This document shows, piece after piece, positions 1 through 8,108 of a stretch of 8,975 nt of DNA. The stretch is taken from assembly GCA_947177435.1 (NCBI GenBank), contig CAMWUM010000063.1, positions 1 to 8,975 of the forward strand. Reading direction: 5' to 3'. The position numbers were made by a program, and so were the translations under genes. Below the pieces are notes generated by a model. It was not told the DNA's origin. It saw only the letters and a program-made list of their open reading frames with translations, and did no database searches. The DNA comes from an uncultured Muribaculaceae bacterium (GTDB lineage: Bacteria; Bacteroidota; Bacteroidia; Bacteroidales; Muribaculaceae). Numbering within the stretch: position 1 is the stretch's first letter; each line of letters opens with the position of its first letter.

Positions 1-639
1 CCACTCTTTGATCAGTTTGGCTGCGGTGAGTTCGCCCACTCCCGGGCAACCGGGGATGTTGTCGCTCTTGTCGCCTTCGAGAGCCAGCAAGTCAATTACT
101 TGTTCGGGCCTGTCGATGCCGTACAGTTCGGCCACTTGCTGCGGGCCGCGAATCTCGAAGCCCTTGCCTTTGAGGCCCGGGCGATACCATAGCACGTTGT
201 CGCGCACGAGTTGGCCATAGTCCTTGTCGAGCGTCATCATGTACGTTTCGTAGCCCTCGGCTGAGGCGCGGTGGGCAAGCGTGCCAATCACGTCGTCGGC
301 CTCCACGCCCTCCTTTTCGATGATGGGCACGCGGTAGGCCTCGAGTATGGCCTTAATGTAAGGTATTGAGAGAGTGATGTCTTCGGGCTGCTTTTCGCGC
401 TGGGCCTTGTATTCGGGGTAGGCGTCGTGGCGGAACGTATGCCCCCCGGGCGGGTCGAAGCACACGGCGATGTAGTCAGGTTCCTCATTGCGAAGCACGT
501 CGTCAAGCGTATTGCAAAACCCGAAAATGGCCGAAGTGTTGAGACCCTTCGATGTTACGCGCGGCGCACGAATGAGCGCATAATACGCCCTATATATCAG
601 CCCGAAAGCATCGAGCAAAAAAAGTTTTTTCGATTCCAT
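1..639 (-). CDS. polA: DNA polymerase I, N-terminal 5'-3' exonuclease part (partial, runs off the left edge)
   Basis: The reading frame runs from ATG at 639 to the window edge and encodes the first 213 residues of DNA polymerase I, the enzyme that removes RNA primers and fills gaps in replication and repair. The visible part is the 5'-nuclease (flap endonuclease) domain. Metal-binding acidic motifs are present: LLDAFGLIYRAYY at 8-20, FDPP at 61-64, EADD at 113-116, TLDKDYGQL at 136-144 and GDKSDNIPG at 189-197. A helix-hairpin-helix segment follows (PGVGELTAAKL, about 199-209). Family members are about 900 residues or more, so the proofreading-like and polymerase domains lie outside the window. 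The start is the only ATG placed just ahead of the conserved LLDAFG strand. The gene begins 22 bases after the AlbA_2-like gene with no promoter box visible between them, so it is probably the distal gene of the metG transcript. Frame and motifs are seen; the full-length enzyme is inferred. Confidence 0.95.
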   Translation of the reverse strand, partial: MESKKLFLLDAFGLIYRAYYALIRAPRVTSKGLNTSAIFGFCNTLDDVLRNEEPDYIAVCFDPPGGHTFRHDAYPEYKAQREKQPEDITLSIPYIKAILEAYRVPIIEKEGVEADDVIGTLAHRASAEGYETYMMTLDKDYGQLVRDNVLWYRPGLKGKGFEIRGPQQVAELYGIDRPEQVIDLLALEGDKSDNIPGCPGVGELTAAKLIKEW

Positions 640-661
640 ATTTATAGGAGAGTTAATCAAT

Positions 662-1321
662 TTATTCGGGGAGGAGGAGGGAGAAGCCGCGGGATGGAGT
701 GAAGGAGAAAGCGAGGAGGCGCATTGAGGCGAGGCGGACGATAGCGGCTTCGGCGGTTTGGCGCGAGCATGGGAGGGCGCGGATGGCGGTCTCGATAGGG
801 ACGGGGGCCTGAGCGGAGACGTGGCGGAGCAGGGCCATCTCGATGCCGTCGAGGCTCATGGTTTCGGCTGTGCCGTCGGCTTCGCGCTGCCAGGCACGTA
901 CTTGCAGGGGATGGGCGGCGATGTTTTCGTCGGCTACGCGCCAGTAGGCTCGCCACGAGAGATCGGGCTCCTGGGCCATGACGGCGCGCACAGGGCTCTT
1001 GGCTATGCGGGCGCGGATCACGATTCCGGTCTCGCCGGTGTTGAACGCAGTGAACTCCACCTCTTGGGCCGGACGGCAGTAGAGTTGGGCTGCCTGCTCG
1101 ATGACGTAGACATCCTCCTCGTTGCGCACGCCGGCGATGGCGCCGCTGTCCTTGACGCCCACCAGCAGGTGGCCGCCCTCGCAGTTGGCGAAGGCGGAAA
1201 TGGAGCGGGCAATCTTGCGGGCGTCGCTGATGGCGTACTTGAAATCCTGCTGCTGATGTTCGCCTTGGGCTATGCAGTCGAGGATGTACTGCCGTCCGCG
1301 GATGGGCCTAAGGTCTTTCAT
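662..1321 (-). CDS. AlbA_2 / Schlafen-like putative ATP-binding domain protein
   Basis: A 219-residue protein with an N-terminal AlbA_2 (divergent AAA-4, Schlafen-like) domain at about 18-110. The signature is E21...QDFKYA at 25-30, then IARSISAFANCEGGHLLVGV at 37-56 and KDSGAIAGV at 57-65. This is the usual E..DFK / ISAFAN..GG..LiGv.d.G.i.G pattern. The C-terminal third (about 157-210) looks like a winged helix, with small hydrophobic repeats and a conserved-looking ETAIRALPCSRQTAEAAIVRL stretch, but that assignment is weak. Proteins of this family are often annotated as transcriptional regulators or ATP-binding proteins, and their biochemical role is generally unknown. The ATG at 1321 was chosen over an in-frame ATG at 1357 because it lies 10 bases after the nnrED stop and just before conserved sequence, while the longer form would overlap that gene with unconserved residues. 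It sits between nnrED and polA in the same apparent operon. No DNA target or partner can be named. Confidence 0.8.
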   Translation of the reverse strand: MKDLRPIRGRQYILDCIAQGEHQQQDFKYAISDARKIARSISAFANCEGGHLLVGVKDSGAIAGVRNEEDVYVIEQAAQLYCRPAQEVEFTAFNTGETGIVIRARIAKSPVRAVMAQEPDLSWRAYWRVADENIAAHPLQVRAWQREADGTAETMSLDGIEMALLRHVSAQAPVPIETAIRALPCSRQTAEAAIVRLASMRLLAFSFTPSRGFSLLLPE

Positions 1322-1331
1322 GGCAGGGCAA

Positions 1332-2858
1332 TCAGTTGAGGAGCAGGGTGATGGCACGGCCCACAGCGTCGGCTATGTCGGAGGCGATTGTGCCGTAGGC
1401 GCCGTGGCGCTCCTCGCAGAGGATGCCGGCAGCGCCGTGGATGTAGACGCCGAGGATGGCGGCGAGCTCGGGGGTGTAGCCTTGGGCCATGAATGACGTG
1501 ATAATGCCGGTGAGCACGTCGCCGCTGCCTGCCGTGGCCAGGGCGGGGGTGCCGGACGAGTTGATGTGCACCTTGCCGTCGGGGCGCACCACAGCAGTGT
1601 AGCGTCCTTTGAGCACGACCACGATGTTATGCTCGCGGGCCACCTCGATGGCCTTGCGGAGGCGCGCCTCGTGCGAGGGCTGATCGCCAAACATGCGGTC
1701 AAACTCGCCCACGTGAGGCGTAATCACCGACATGACAGGCACGTAGTTGAGCATTATCGGGCGCAGGGCTATGCAGTTGAGGGCGTCGGCGTCGAGCACA
1801 AGCGGGCGACCGTTGGCATTGGCCACGCGCAGGAAGTTGTCGAGGGCGTTGATGGTGACCGAACTGGTGCCTATGCCCGGGCCGATGGCCACGGCGTGGT
1901 AGTCGCGCTGCAGGGTGATGTCGCTGATAGACGCGTCATGCGGGTCTTGCAGAAACATGGCGCAGGGCACGGCCGTCTGCATCACGTAATATCCGCACTT
2001 GGGCGAGTAGCACGTCACCTTGCCCACGCCGGCGCGCAGGCAGCCGCGGGTGGCGAGCACGGCGGCGCCCATCATGCCGTGCGACCCGGCGCAGATGAGG
2101 GCCGAGCCGTAGTCGGCCTTGGTGTATTCGGGGCGCCGCTGGCGCAGGATGCGGCGCACGTTGGAGTCGGTGATGAGATAGTAGGGATACTGCGTAGCCC
2201 TCACAGCCTGGGGGTTGAGGCCGATATTGACGGTGACCCAGCTGCCGATGAGTTCGGAGTTGTCGTCGATGAAGAACGCCAGTCTGGGATACCCGATGGC
2301 GATGGTGAGGGTGGCGTGTATGATGTTGCTGTATATGGTGTTGGCATTCCACTCGCCTTGCAGGCCCGAGGGGAGGTCTATGGCCACGATGTCGGCGCCC
2401 GAATCGTTGATGGCGCGCACGAGCATGCTCAGGCTCTGGGGCAGGGGGCGGTTGAGACCGCTGCCGAATATGGCGTCGATCACCAGGCAGTCGCGGTCGA
2501 GGTCGGGAATCTCGAACGATTGGCGTATCTCGTGGAGGCGACAGTCGGGAAATTCCTCCAACAGGCGGTCGCGGCAGGCTGCGCACTCAGCCGACAGGCG
2601 CTGGCCGCCGATGTTGAACAGGTGTATCTCCGGGTCGAAGCCCTTCTGCATCAGCAGGCGGCAGGCATCGAGGCCGTCGGCGCCATTGTTGCCCCATCCG
2701 CAGAAAGCCACGGTGCGCGTGTCCGGCTCCCATCGCTTGGCTATCTCCTCGGCAATGCCTACGGCGGCGCGGCCGATGAGGTCGAGGGCCGTGACGCCGT
2801 CGTGGGCGATGGTGTACTGCTCAATGGCGCGTATTTGTTCGTTAGAGAATATCTTCAT
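1332..2858 (-). CDS. nnrDE: Bifunctional NAD(P)H-hydrate epimerase / ADP-dependent NAD(P)H-hydrate dehydratase
   Basis: This fused repair enzyme (508 residues) restores damaged NADH and NADPH hydrates (NADHX, NADPHX). The N-terminal half is the epimerase (YjeF_N fold, NnrE), with the nucleotide-binding motif GWGNNGADG at 54-62, DAIFGSGLNRP at 128-138 and AIDLPSGL at 159-166. The C-terminal half is the ADP-dependent dehydratase (ribokinase-like, NnrD), with AGSHGMMGAA at 257-266, AIGPGIGT at 324-331, LDADALN at 355-361, TPHVGEFDRMF at 380-390 and TAGSGDVLTG at 442-451, where D447 is the expected catalytic aspartate. The epimerase motif has Ala where most members have a second Gly (GNNGGDG). 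The ATG at 2858 overlaps the asparaginase stop in a four-base ATGA, implying translational coupling. Length and domain order match the usual bacterial fusion. Function is a family-level inference and very likely correct. Confidence 0.95.
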   Translation of the reverse strand: MKIFSNEQIRAIEQYTIAHDGVTALDLIGRAAVGIAEEIAKRWEPDTRTVAFCGWGNNGADGLDACRLLMQKGFDPEIHLFNIGGQRLSAECAACRDRLLEEFPDCRLHEIRQSFEIPDLDRDCLVIDAIFGSGLNRPLPQSLSMLVRAINDSGADIVAIDLPSGLQGEWNANTIYSNIIHATLTIAIGYPRLAFFIDDNSELIGSWVTVNIGLNPQAVRATQYPYYLITDSNVRRILRQRRPEYTKADYGSALICAGSHGMMGAAVLATRGCLRAGVGKVTCYSPKCGYYVMQTAVPCAMFLQDPHDASISDITLQRDYHAVAIGPGIGTSSVTINALDNFLRVANANGRPLVLDADALNCIALRPIMLNYVPVMSVITPHVGEFDRMFGDQPSHEARLRKAIEVAREHNIVVVLKGRYTAVVRPDGKVHINSSGTPALATAGSGDVLTGIITSFMAQGYTPELAAILGVYIHGAAGILCEERHGAYGTIASDIADAVGRAITLLLN

Positions 2859-3880
2859 ATGGTCACTTCGCCGCAGAGGGCGGTGTTGAGGTATTTTTTG
2901 ATGGCTTGAGCCGGCAGGCCGATGCCCAGCAGGAACATCAGCTTGGTGATGGCAGCCTCGAAAGTAATGTCACGCCCGCAAATCACGCCGATGGCCTCGA
3001 GCTTGTCGCCGGCCTGGTAGCGAGGATGCACGATGCCGCTGGGGCACTGCGTGACGTTGACGATGATGAGCCCGCGGTCTACTGCCTCCTTTACGGTATT
3101 GACAAACCAGTCGGCAGTCGGGGCATTGCCAGCACCGAAGGTGCGCATCACCACGCCCTTCACTCCGGGAGCCGACAGCATGTGGCGAAGCGTACTCTCC
3201 TTCATGCCGGGGAAGAGGTCGATGCTCGCCACCGAGGGGTCCATCGCGTAGCGCGGATTGAGCGGCGGCAGCGACGACGAGCGCTGCAGAGCGTCGGCGT
3301 CGAAAGTGATGCCCAGGCCAATCTTGGCCAGCGGCGGGTAGTTGTGGCTCTTGAAGGCGTCGAAATTGTTGGCCGAATGCTTGGTGGCGCGGTTGCCGCG
3401 CAGCAGGTCGTTCTCGAACAGTATAGCCACCTCCTGCACCATCGGGCGGCCGTCGCGGTCGGCGGCAGCTGCGATCTGCAGGGCGGTGATGAGGTTCTCC
3501 TCACCGTCGGTGCGCACCTCGCCGATGGGCAACTGCGAACCGGTGATTATCACCGGCTTGCGCAGGTTTTCGAGCATGAATGACAGGGCTGAGGCCGTGT
3601 AGGCCATCGTGTCGGTGCCGTGCAGCACGACGAATCCGTCGTACTTGTCGTAGTTTTCCACTATCGTGCGGGCTATCTCCTGCCAATGGGCCACGTCCAT
3701 GTCAGACGAGTCGATGGGCGGGTCAAACTGCACGTTGTCGATCACATAGTCGAGCTTCTTGACTTTCGGCACGTTCTCCATCAGGTGGGTGAAGTCAAAC
3801 GGCCTGAGCACCTTGGTCTTAGGGTCCTCAATCATGCCGATGGTGCCACCGGTGTATATGATAAGGATGCGCGGCTTCAT
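2855..3880 (-). CDS. ansA: Type I L-asparaginase
   Basis: A 341-residue cytoplasmic-type asparaginase that hydrolyses L-asparagine to aspartate and ammonia. The N-terminal TGGTIGM motif (10-16) carries the first catalytic Thr, T13. The second signature HGTDTMAYTASALSFM (87-102) holds the Thr-Asp pair T89-D90. LLRGNRATK (159-167) carries a Lys expected to complete the second catalytic triad. Further family segments are DSSDM (58-61), ITGSQLPIGEVRTDGEENL (112-130) and a C-terminal domain containing MRTFGAGNAP (245-254). There is no signal peptide, which fits the cytoplasmic AnsA-like group rather than the periplasmic type II enzyme. Length agrees with the family (about 335-345). The gene begins 3 bases after the metG stop and its own stop overlaps the nnrDE start, so it is embedded in the same transcript. 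No substitutions in key residues were noticed. Confidence 0.95.
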   Translation of the reverse strand: MKPRILIIYTGGTIGMIEDPKTKVLRPFDFTHLMENVPKVKKLDYVIDNVQFDPPIDSSDMDVAHWQEIARTIVENYDKYDGFVVLHGTDTMAYTASALSFMLENLRKPVIITGSQLPIGEVRTDGEENLITALQIAAAADRDGRPMVQEVAILFENDLLRGNRATKHSANNFDAFKSHNYPPLAKIGLGITFDADALQRSSSLPPLNPRYAMDPSVASIDLFPGMKESTLRHMLSAPGVKGVVMRTFGAGNAPTADWFVNTVKEAVDRGLIIVNVTQCPSGIVHPRYQAGDKLEAIGVICGRDITFEAAITKLMFLLGIGLPAQAIKKYLNTALCGEVTI

Positions 3881-3883
3881 CGC

Positions 3884-5959
3884 TTAACCGATTTTCACGC
3901 CCGGGGCCACGGGGGCGCTCGGGGCGATGAGCACGAGATTGCCGTTGGCGTCCTCGGCGCTGAGGATCATGCCCTGCGATACGATGCCTTTGAGCTTGCG
4001 GGGAGGCAGGTTGGCGATGAAGCACACTTGCTTGCCCACCAATTCATCAGGATTGTAGTATTTGGCGATGCCGCTGACGATGGTGCGCTTTTCCAGGCCG
4101 TCGTCGATGAGAAACTGCAGCAGTTTGTCGGCCTTGGGCACTTTCTTGCATTCGAGCACGGTGCCAACTCGCAGGTCGCTCTTTGTAAACGTTTCGAAGT
4201 CAACGTCCTCGGCTTGAGGCTCGGCCTTGAAGTTGGCGATTGTATTTTCCTCCTTGATGCGCTCCAGACGGGCCAGCTGGGCGGCCACCACGCTGTCGTC
4301 TATTTTTTCGAACAGCAGTTCGGGCTCGCCGATCTTCGTGCCGGGCTTCACCAGGTCGGTGCGGCCAATCATGCTCCAGTCCACGTCATGGCCCTTGCCG
4401 CGCGCGGCAGCGTCGATGTCGCCAAGGCCAAGGAGGCCGGCGAGTTTGGCGCCCATGAACGGCAGCATCGGGTCGAAGGCGATGGCCAGGTCGGCGCAGA
4501 TTTGCAGGGCCACGTAGAGGATGGTGCCGCAGCGCTCCATATCGGCTTTGGCCACTTTCCAAGGCTCGGTCTCCTGCAGGTAGCGGTTGCCGATGCGGGC
4601 CATCTCCATGGCGCGGTTGGCCGACTCGCGGAAGCGGAACGTCTCCATGCACTCGTCGAGTTCGGTCTTGGTGGTCAGGATGTCGGCAAAAGCCGCCTCG
4701 TCTACGGCCTCAAACTTGCCGGGAGTGGGCACTACTCCGCCGAAGTATTTGTGGGTGAGTACGATGGCACGGTTGACAAAGTTGCCGAGCGTGGCCACCA
4801 GTTCGTTATTGTTGCGGGCCTGGAATTCAGCCCAGGTGAAATCGTTATCTTTGGTCTCGGGAGCGTTGGCAGTGAGCATGTAGCGCAGCACGTCCTGCTT
4901 GCCGGGGAACTCGCGCAGGTACTCGTGGAGCCATACGGCCCAGTTGCGCGAGGTGGATATCTTGTTGCCCTCGAGGTTGAGGAACTCGTTGGCCGGCACG
5001 TTGTCGGGCAGTTGGTAGCCGTCGCCGTAGGCCATCAGCATAGCAGGGAACACGATGCAATGGAACACGATGTTGTCCTTGCCGATGAAGTTGATGATGC
5101 GCGTCTCAGGATTTTTCCACCAGGTCTCCCACGTGTCGGGCAGGATTTCCTTGGTGTTGGAGATATATCCGATGGGGGCGTCGAACCATACGTAAAGCAC
5201 CTTGCCCTCGGCGCCCTCCACAGGCACGGGCACGCCCCAATCGAGGTCGCGGCTCACGGCGCGGGGCTGCAGGCCCAGGTCGATCCACGACTTGCACTGG
5301 CCGTACACGTTGGTCTTCCACTCCTTGTGTCCGTCAAGAATCCACTCCTTCAGCGCGCCCTCGTACTGGTCCAAGGGGAGGTACCAGTGCGTGGTCTCTT
5401 TCAGGGTGACGGGGGCGTTGGTCAGAGCCGAATGCGGGTTGATGAGGTCGCTGGCGTTGAGGCTGCTGCCGCACTTCTCGCACTGGTCGCCGTAAGCGCC
5501 GTCGAAGCCACACTTGGGGCAGGTGCCCACCACGTAGCGGTCGGCCAGGAACTCGCCCGCCTGCTCGTCGTAAGGCTGCATCGACGTCTGCTTGATAAAC
5601 TTGCCGTTGTCGTAAAGATGGCGGAAAAACTCCGAGGCCGTCTCAGTGTGAATGTCGCTCGTCGTGCGGGAGTACACGTCGAACGTCACGCCAAACTCCT
5701 CAAACGAATCCTTAATGATATTATGGTAGCGGTCCACGATGTCCTGCGGAGTCACGCCCTCCTTGCGGGCCTTGAGAGTGATGGGCACGCCATGCTCATC
5801 GCTGCCGCCGACGAGCAGAGCCTCGCGGCCTTGCAGGCGCAGATAGCGCGCATAAATATCAGCAGGAACGTATACGCCGGCCAGATGGCCGATATGCACC
5901 GGGCCATTAGCATAAGGCAAAGCGGTGGTTATGAGGGTGCGTTTGAAATTCTTTTCCAT
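3884..5959 (-). CDS. metG: Methionyl-tRNA synthetase with C-terminal tRNA-binding domain
   Basis: The enzyme (691 residues) charges tRNA-Met with methionine for initiation and elongation. The class I catalytic core shows [18 protein letters not shown] (11-28) with the HIGH motif at 22-25 and [10 protein letters not shown] (51-60). A zinc knuckle has CPKC (147-150) and CEKC (160-163). [12 protein letters not shown] (256-267) and the KMSKS equivalent KISTS (333-337) follow. An alpha-helical anticodon-binding region spans about 380-510. A C-terminal EMAPII-like tRNA-binding domain occupies about 588-688 ([12 protein letters not shown] at 591-602; IVSGIAKYY at 627-635), as usual for the long, dimeric Bacteroidota form. 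The ATG at 5959 precedes the conserved [17 protein letters not shown] start. An in-frame ATG at 6001 would add 14 unconserved residues and lies about where transcription should begin from the box at 6010-6017. It is the first gene of the left-hand transcript. Confidence 0.97.
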   Translation of the reverse strand: MEKNFKRTLITTALPYANGPVHIGHLAGVYVPADIYARYLRLQGREALLVGGSDEHGVPITLKARKEGVTPQDIVDRYHNIIKDSFEEFGVTFDVYSRTTSDIHTETASEFFRHLYDNGKFIKQTSMQPYDEQAGEFLADRYVVGTCPKCGFDGAYGDQCEKCGSSLNASDLINPHSALTNAPVTLKETTHWYLPLDQYEGALKEWILDGHKEWKTNVYGQCKSWIDLGLQPRAVSRDLDWGVPVPVEGAEGKVLYVWFDAPIGYISNTKEILPDTWETWWKNPETRIINFIGKDNIVFHCIVFPAMLMAYGDGYQLPDNVPANEFLNLEGNKISTSRNWAVWLHEYLREFPGKQDVLRYMLTANAPETKDNDFTWAEFQARNNNELVATLGNFVNRAIVLTHKYFGGVVPTPGKFEAVDEAAFADILTTKTELDECMETFRFRESANRAMEMARIGNRYLQETEPWKVAKADMERCGTILYVALQICADLAIAFDPMLPFMGAKLAGLLGLGDIDAAARGKGHDVDWSMIGRTDLVKPGTKIGEPELLFEKIDDSVVAAQLARLERIKEENTIANFKAEPQAEDVDFETFTKSDLRVGTVLECKKVPKADKLLQFLIDDGLEKRTIVSGIAKYYNPDELVGKQVCFIANLPPRKLKGIVSQGMILSAEDANGNLVLIAPSAPVAPGVKIG

Positions 5960-6009
5960 AGAAATATCATTTAATGACGTCCGCAGGGCGCCAGTTACCA
6001 ATTATTCCG

Positions 6010-6017
6010 CAAAATTA
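6010..6017 (-). promoter_or_regulatory. Candidate -7 promoter box for metG (TAATTTTG)
   Basis: Read on the minus strand, this site is TAATTTTG, an exact match to the Bacteroidota -7 consensus TAnnTTTG. It lies about 50 bases upstream of the metG ATG in the 119-base AT-rich gap after the SDR gene. Transcription would start near 6003-6006 and give a leader of roughly 45 bases. No good TTTG-type -33 element is visible at the expected distance, so the assignment rests on the -7 match and its position. Confidence 0.55.
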
Positions 6018-6078
6018 GTGAAAAAAACTCACATTCCCGCCATTCTCCCGCCTATAATTTCAATCTTCCCCGCATCGT

Positions 6079-6891
6079 TTAGGGGCGGGTGATTCCGCGG
6101 TCGAGGAGGCGGTGCTTGATGGTGAGGCGCAGGCGGCGGGGGAGGCTGGCGACGAAGACGATGGCCAGGCGGTTGAGGAGGCCGTTGATGTATTGCTGGC
6201 GGCGACGGGCGGTCTTTTTTAAGGCCTTGCGCACGAAGTGCTCGGGGGTGTCGACTGCGCCCAGGCGCAGGGCGAGGCGCATCAGATTGTCAGGCAGGCC
6301 GAATAGGGTGGTGGATATGCCGCCGGGGCAGGCCACTGTGACTGAGACGCCGCTCTCGCGGAGTTCGCAGTGGAGGGCGCGCGACATGGCGCGGATGTAT
6401 GCTTTGGTGGCTGAGTACATTGCCAGGCCGGGCATGGGCATCCAGCATGACATCGAAGACATATTGAGGATGTAGCCGCCGCCTCGCTGGCACATGCGCC
6501 GGCCATAGGCCACGCACAGGGCGGTGACGGCGCGCATGTGCAGGTCGACGAAGGCGTTGATTTTGCCGTCGGGGGTATCGAGCAGAGGGGCGAACGAGAA
6601 GATGCCGGCATTGTTGATGAGCAGGTCGACCTCGATGCCGAGGCTGTCGGTATGCTCGAGCAGGCGCTCGGCGCAGTCGGGCCGGGTGAGGTCGAGGCAC
6701 AGGCAGTCGACTCTGACGCCGCTGTCCGAGGAGATCTGGCGGACGCAGTCGGCGAGTTGGGTTTCCTGGTTGCTGACCATCACGAGGTTGGCGCCTATGC
6801 CGGCCAGCTGACGGCAAAACTCGAGTCCGATGCCGCTGCTGGCTCCGGTCACGAGTGCCGTTTTGCCCTTGAACACTTCAACGCTTGCCAT
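6079..6891 (-). CDS. SDR-family oxidoreductase, candidate 3-hydroxysteroid (3-beta) dehydrogenase
   Basis: A 270-residue classical short-chain dehydrogenase/reductase. The Rossmann cofactor motif TGASSGIG is at 15-22, DLT at 67-69 and NNAG at 93-96. The catalytic residues are S146 (in NMSSMS), Y159 and K163 (YSATK, 159-163), followed by the ACPGGISTTLF segment (187-197). The usual tetrad Asn after helix 4 appears to be replaced by His118 (FVDLHMRAVT), a variant seen in other SDR subgroups. The residues after strand 2 (VSNQET, 39-44) lack both a clear NAD-type Asp and an NADP-type Arg, so cofactor preference cannot be read. The C-terminal tail is basic and partly hydrophobic (LAIVFVASLP, 242-251). 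The ATG at 6891 overlaps the end of the OYE gene by 14 bases, implying coupled translation. An in-frame ATG at 7023 lies deep inside that gene and was rejected. The 3-beta-hydroxysteroid dehydrogenase role is inferred from linkage to the SRD5A- and OYE-type genes; sequence alone says only SDR oxidoreductase. Confidence 0.85.
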   Translation of the reverse strand: MASVEVFKGKTALVTGASSGIGLEFCRQLAGIGANLVMVSNQETQLADCVRQISSDSGVRVDCLCLDLTRPDCAERLLEHTDSLGIEVDLLINNAGIFSFAPLLDTPDGKINAFVDLHMRAVTALCVAYGRRMCQRGGGYILNMSSMSCWMPMPGLAMYSATKAYIRAMSRALHCELRESGVSVTVACPGGISTTLFGLPDNLMRLALRLGAVDTPEHFVRKALKKTARRRQQYINGLLNRLAIVFVASLPRRLRLTIKHRLLDRGITRP

Positions 6892-8101
6892 CTCGAGCCT
6901 TGATTCCTTCGATTTCGCGGACGATGCCCTTAGGCAGGTCGTCGAGGTGCTTATGGCAGGCCATCTCGCGCGAGTACATGCGGGCGATGCAATAGTTGAC
7001 GTGGTCGCAGCCGCAACGCTCACAGCCCTCCGACAGGTGGCGGACGAAGGCAGGGTCGTTGATCAGCGCGCGTCCCATCTGCACGAAGTCGAAGCCCTCG
7101 CGGTCAAGCACCGTCTCCATGCCCTGGCGGCTGACCACGCCGCCGACATAGACGAGCGGCAATTTGAGTTCCTGCTTGAAGCGCCGGGCATCGTCGAGGA
7201 AGTACAATTCGCGGAACGGCTCATCCTTAATCATCATCTTGCCGAACATGCGCACGCCGTATTTGAGCCACAGCTGGGGCATGTAATGCGTCATCGAGTA
7301 GATGGGCATTTCGCCGCGCATCACGTACATCGGGGCCTTGCTGACAAATCCGCCCGAGAGCACAAGCGCGTGGGCGCCAAGACGTTCCAATTCCTTGGCC
7401 ACGGTGATGCAGTCGTCGATTTCGAGGCCGCCCTTGAAGCCGTCGCGCATGTTGGTCTTGACCAGCACGCCCATGTCGGAGCCTGCGGCCTCCATCACCT
7501 CCTCCATGCACATGCGCATCATGCGCATGCGGTTGTCGAGCGAGCCTCCGAAGCCGTCGCGGCGGTGGTTGGTGTAAGGCGAGAGGAATTGCGATATGAG
7601 GTAACCGTGGCCGGCGTGCACCTCCACGCAGTCAAACCCCGCATCGCGGGCCGTGCGCACGGCATCGCCGAAGTCCTTGGCTATCTGCTTTATTTCGTCG
7701 GGCTTGAGGCCGCGCACGATGGTGGGGGAGTAAAGGTTGAATCCCGACGATGCGCCCACGGGCATGCCGCCGGCTGTGCGCCAGTGGGTCATGTTGCCGC
7801 AGTGGCCAATCTGGATCGAGGCCTTGGCACCGCGCTGGTGTATGCCGTCGGTGATCAGGCGGAGCGGGCCGACTATTTCAGGCCTGAGCCACAGTTGAGT
7901 GTCGAATGAGATGCCGGAGCGGTTGACGCTCGCATAGGCCAGCGTGGTCATGCCCACGCCGCCCTCGGCCACGCTCCAATGGTAGTCGCGCAGCATGTCG
8001 GTGGGGTTGTTGTCCTTGCCCATGCCCTCGAAAGCTGCCGAGCGGATGGCGCGGTTGCGGAGGGTAACGGGGCCTATGCGGCCGGGTGTGAAAAGTTTCA
8101 T
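6878..8101 (-). CDS. Old Yellow Enzyme family FMN oxidoreductase, candidate delta4-3-ketosteroid 5-beta-reductase
   Basis: A 407-residue TIM-barrel flavoprotein of the NADH:flavin oxidoreductase/OYE family, which reduces alpha,beta-unsaturated carbonyl compounds with FMN. The N-terminus MKLFTPGRIGPVTLRNR is typical. The active-site segment VEVHAGHGYLISQFLSP (159-175) has H162 and H165, matching the histidine pair that holds the substrate carbonyl in YqjM-like enzymes, and Y167, the expected proton donor. It is followed by NHRRDGFGGSLDNR (178-191). FMN phosphate-site features are YVGGV (318-322) and QMGRALINDP (341-350). The tail carries a cysteine cluster (C360, C363, C365, C371, C382) resembling, but not matching in spacing, the 4Fe-4S site of 2,4-dienoyl-CoA-reductase-like members. 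The C-terminal FAD/NADPH domain of FadH and BaiCD is absent. The gene follows the 5-alpha-reductase-like gene by 7 bases; an ATG two codons upstream (8107) is equally possible. The steroid 5-beta-reductase role is inferred from the neighbours. Confidence 0.88.
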   Translation of the reverse strand: MKLFTPGRIGPVTLRNRAIRSAAFEGMGKDNNPTDMLRDYHWSVAEGGVGMTTLAYASVNRSGISFDTQLWLRPEIVGPLRLITDGIHQRGAKASIQIGHCGNMTHWRTAGGMPVGASSGFNLYSPTIVRGLKPDEIKQIAKDFGDAVRTARDAGFDCVEVHAGHGYLISQFLSPYTNHRRDGFGGSLDNRMRMMRMCMEEVMEAAGSDMGVLVKTNMRDGFKGGLEIDDCITVAKELERLGAHALVLSGGFVSKAPMYVMRGEMPIYSMTHYMPQLWLKYGVRMFGKMMIKDEPFRELYFLDDARRFKQELKLPLVYVGGVVSRQGMETVLDREGFDFVQMGRALINDPAFVRHLSEGCERCGCDHVNYCIARMYSREMACHKHLDDLPKGIVREIEGIKARDGKR

Positions 8102-8108
8102 CGTCATT

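Noticed and set aside
8..220. 70-residue open frame on the plus strand at the left edge
   Set aside because: Antisense to the 5'-nuclease domain of polA, where the minus-strand frame is unambiguous.
1566..2909. 447-residue open frame on the plus strand
   Set aside because: Antisense shadow of nnrDE with low-complexity Ala/Gly/His/Val composition and no motif.
3620..5974. 784-residue open frame on the plus strand
   Set aside because: It lies antisense to metG and ansA, whose frames carry full family motifs. The plus-strand translation is rich in His, Val, Gly and Ala with no recognisable domain, as expected from GC-rich codon bias on the opposite strand.
6068..6089. CCCGC/GCGGG hairpin at the end of the SDR gene as a terminator
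   Set aside because: The stem is only five base pairs with an 11-base loop overlapping the stop codon, and no T-run follows on the minus strand. Not convincing as an intrinsic terminator.
6892..7023. N-terminal extension of the SDR from an upstream ATG
   Set aside because: The added 44 residues are Ala/Ser/Thr-rich, lie wholly within the OYE coding sequence and have no SDR homology. The Rossmann fold begins right after the ATG at 6891.
6830..7909. 359-residue open frame on the plus strand
   Set aside because: Antisense shadow of the OYE-like gene; no recognisable domain.
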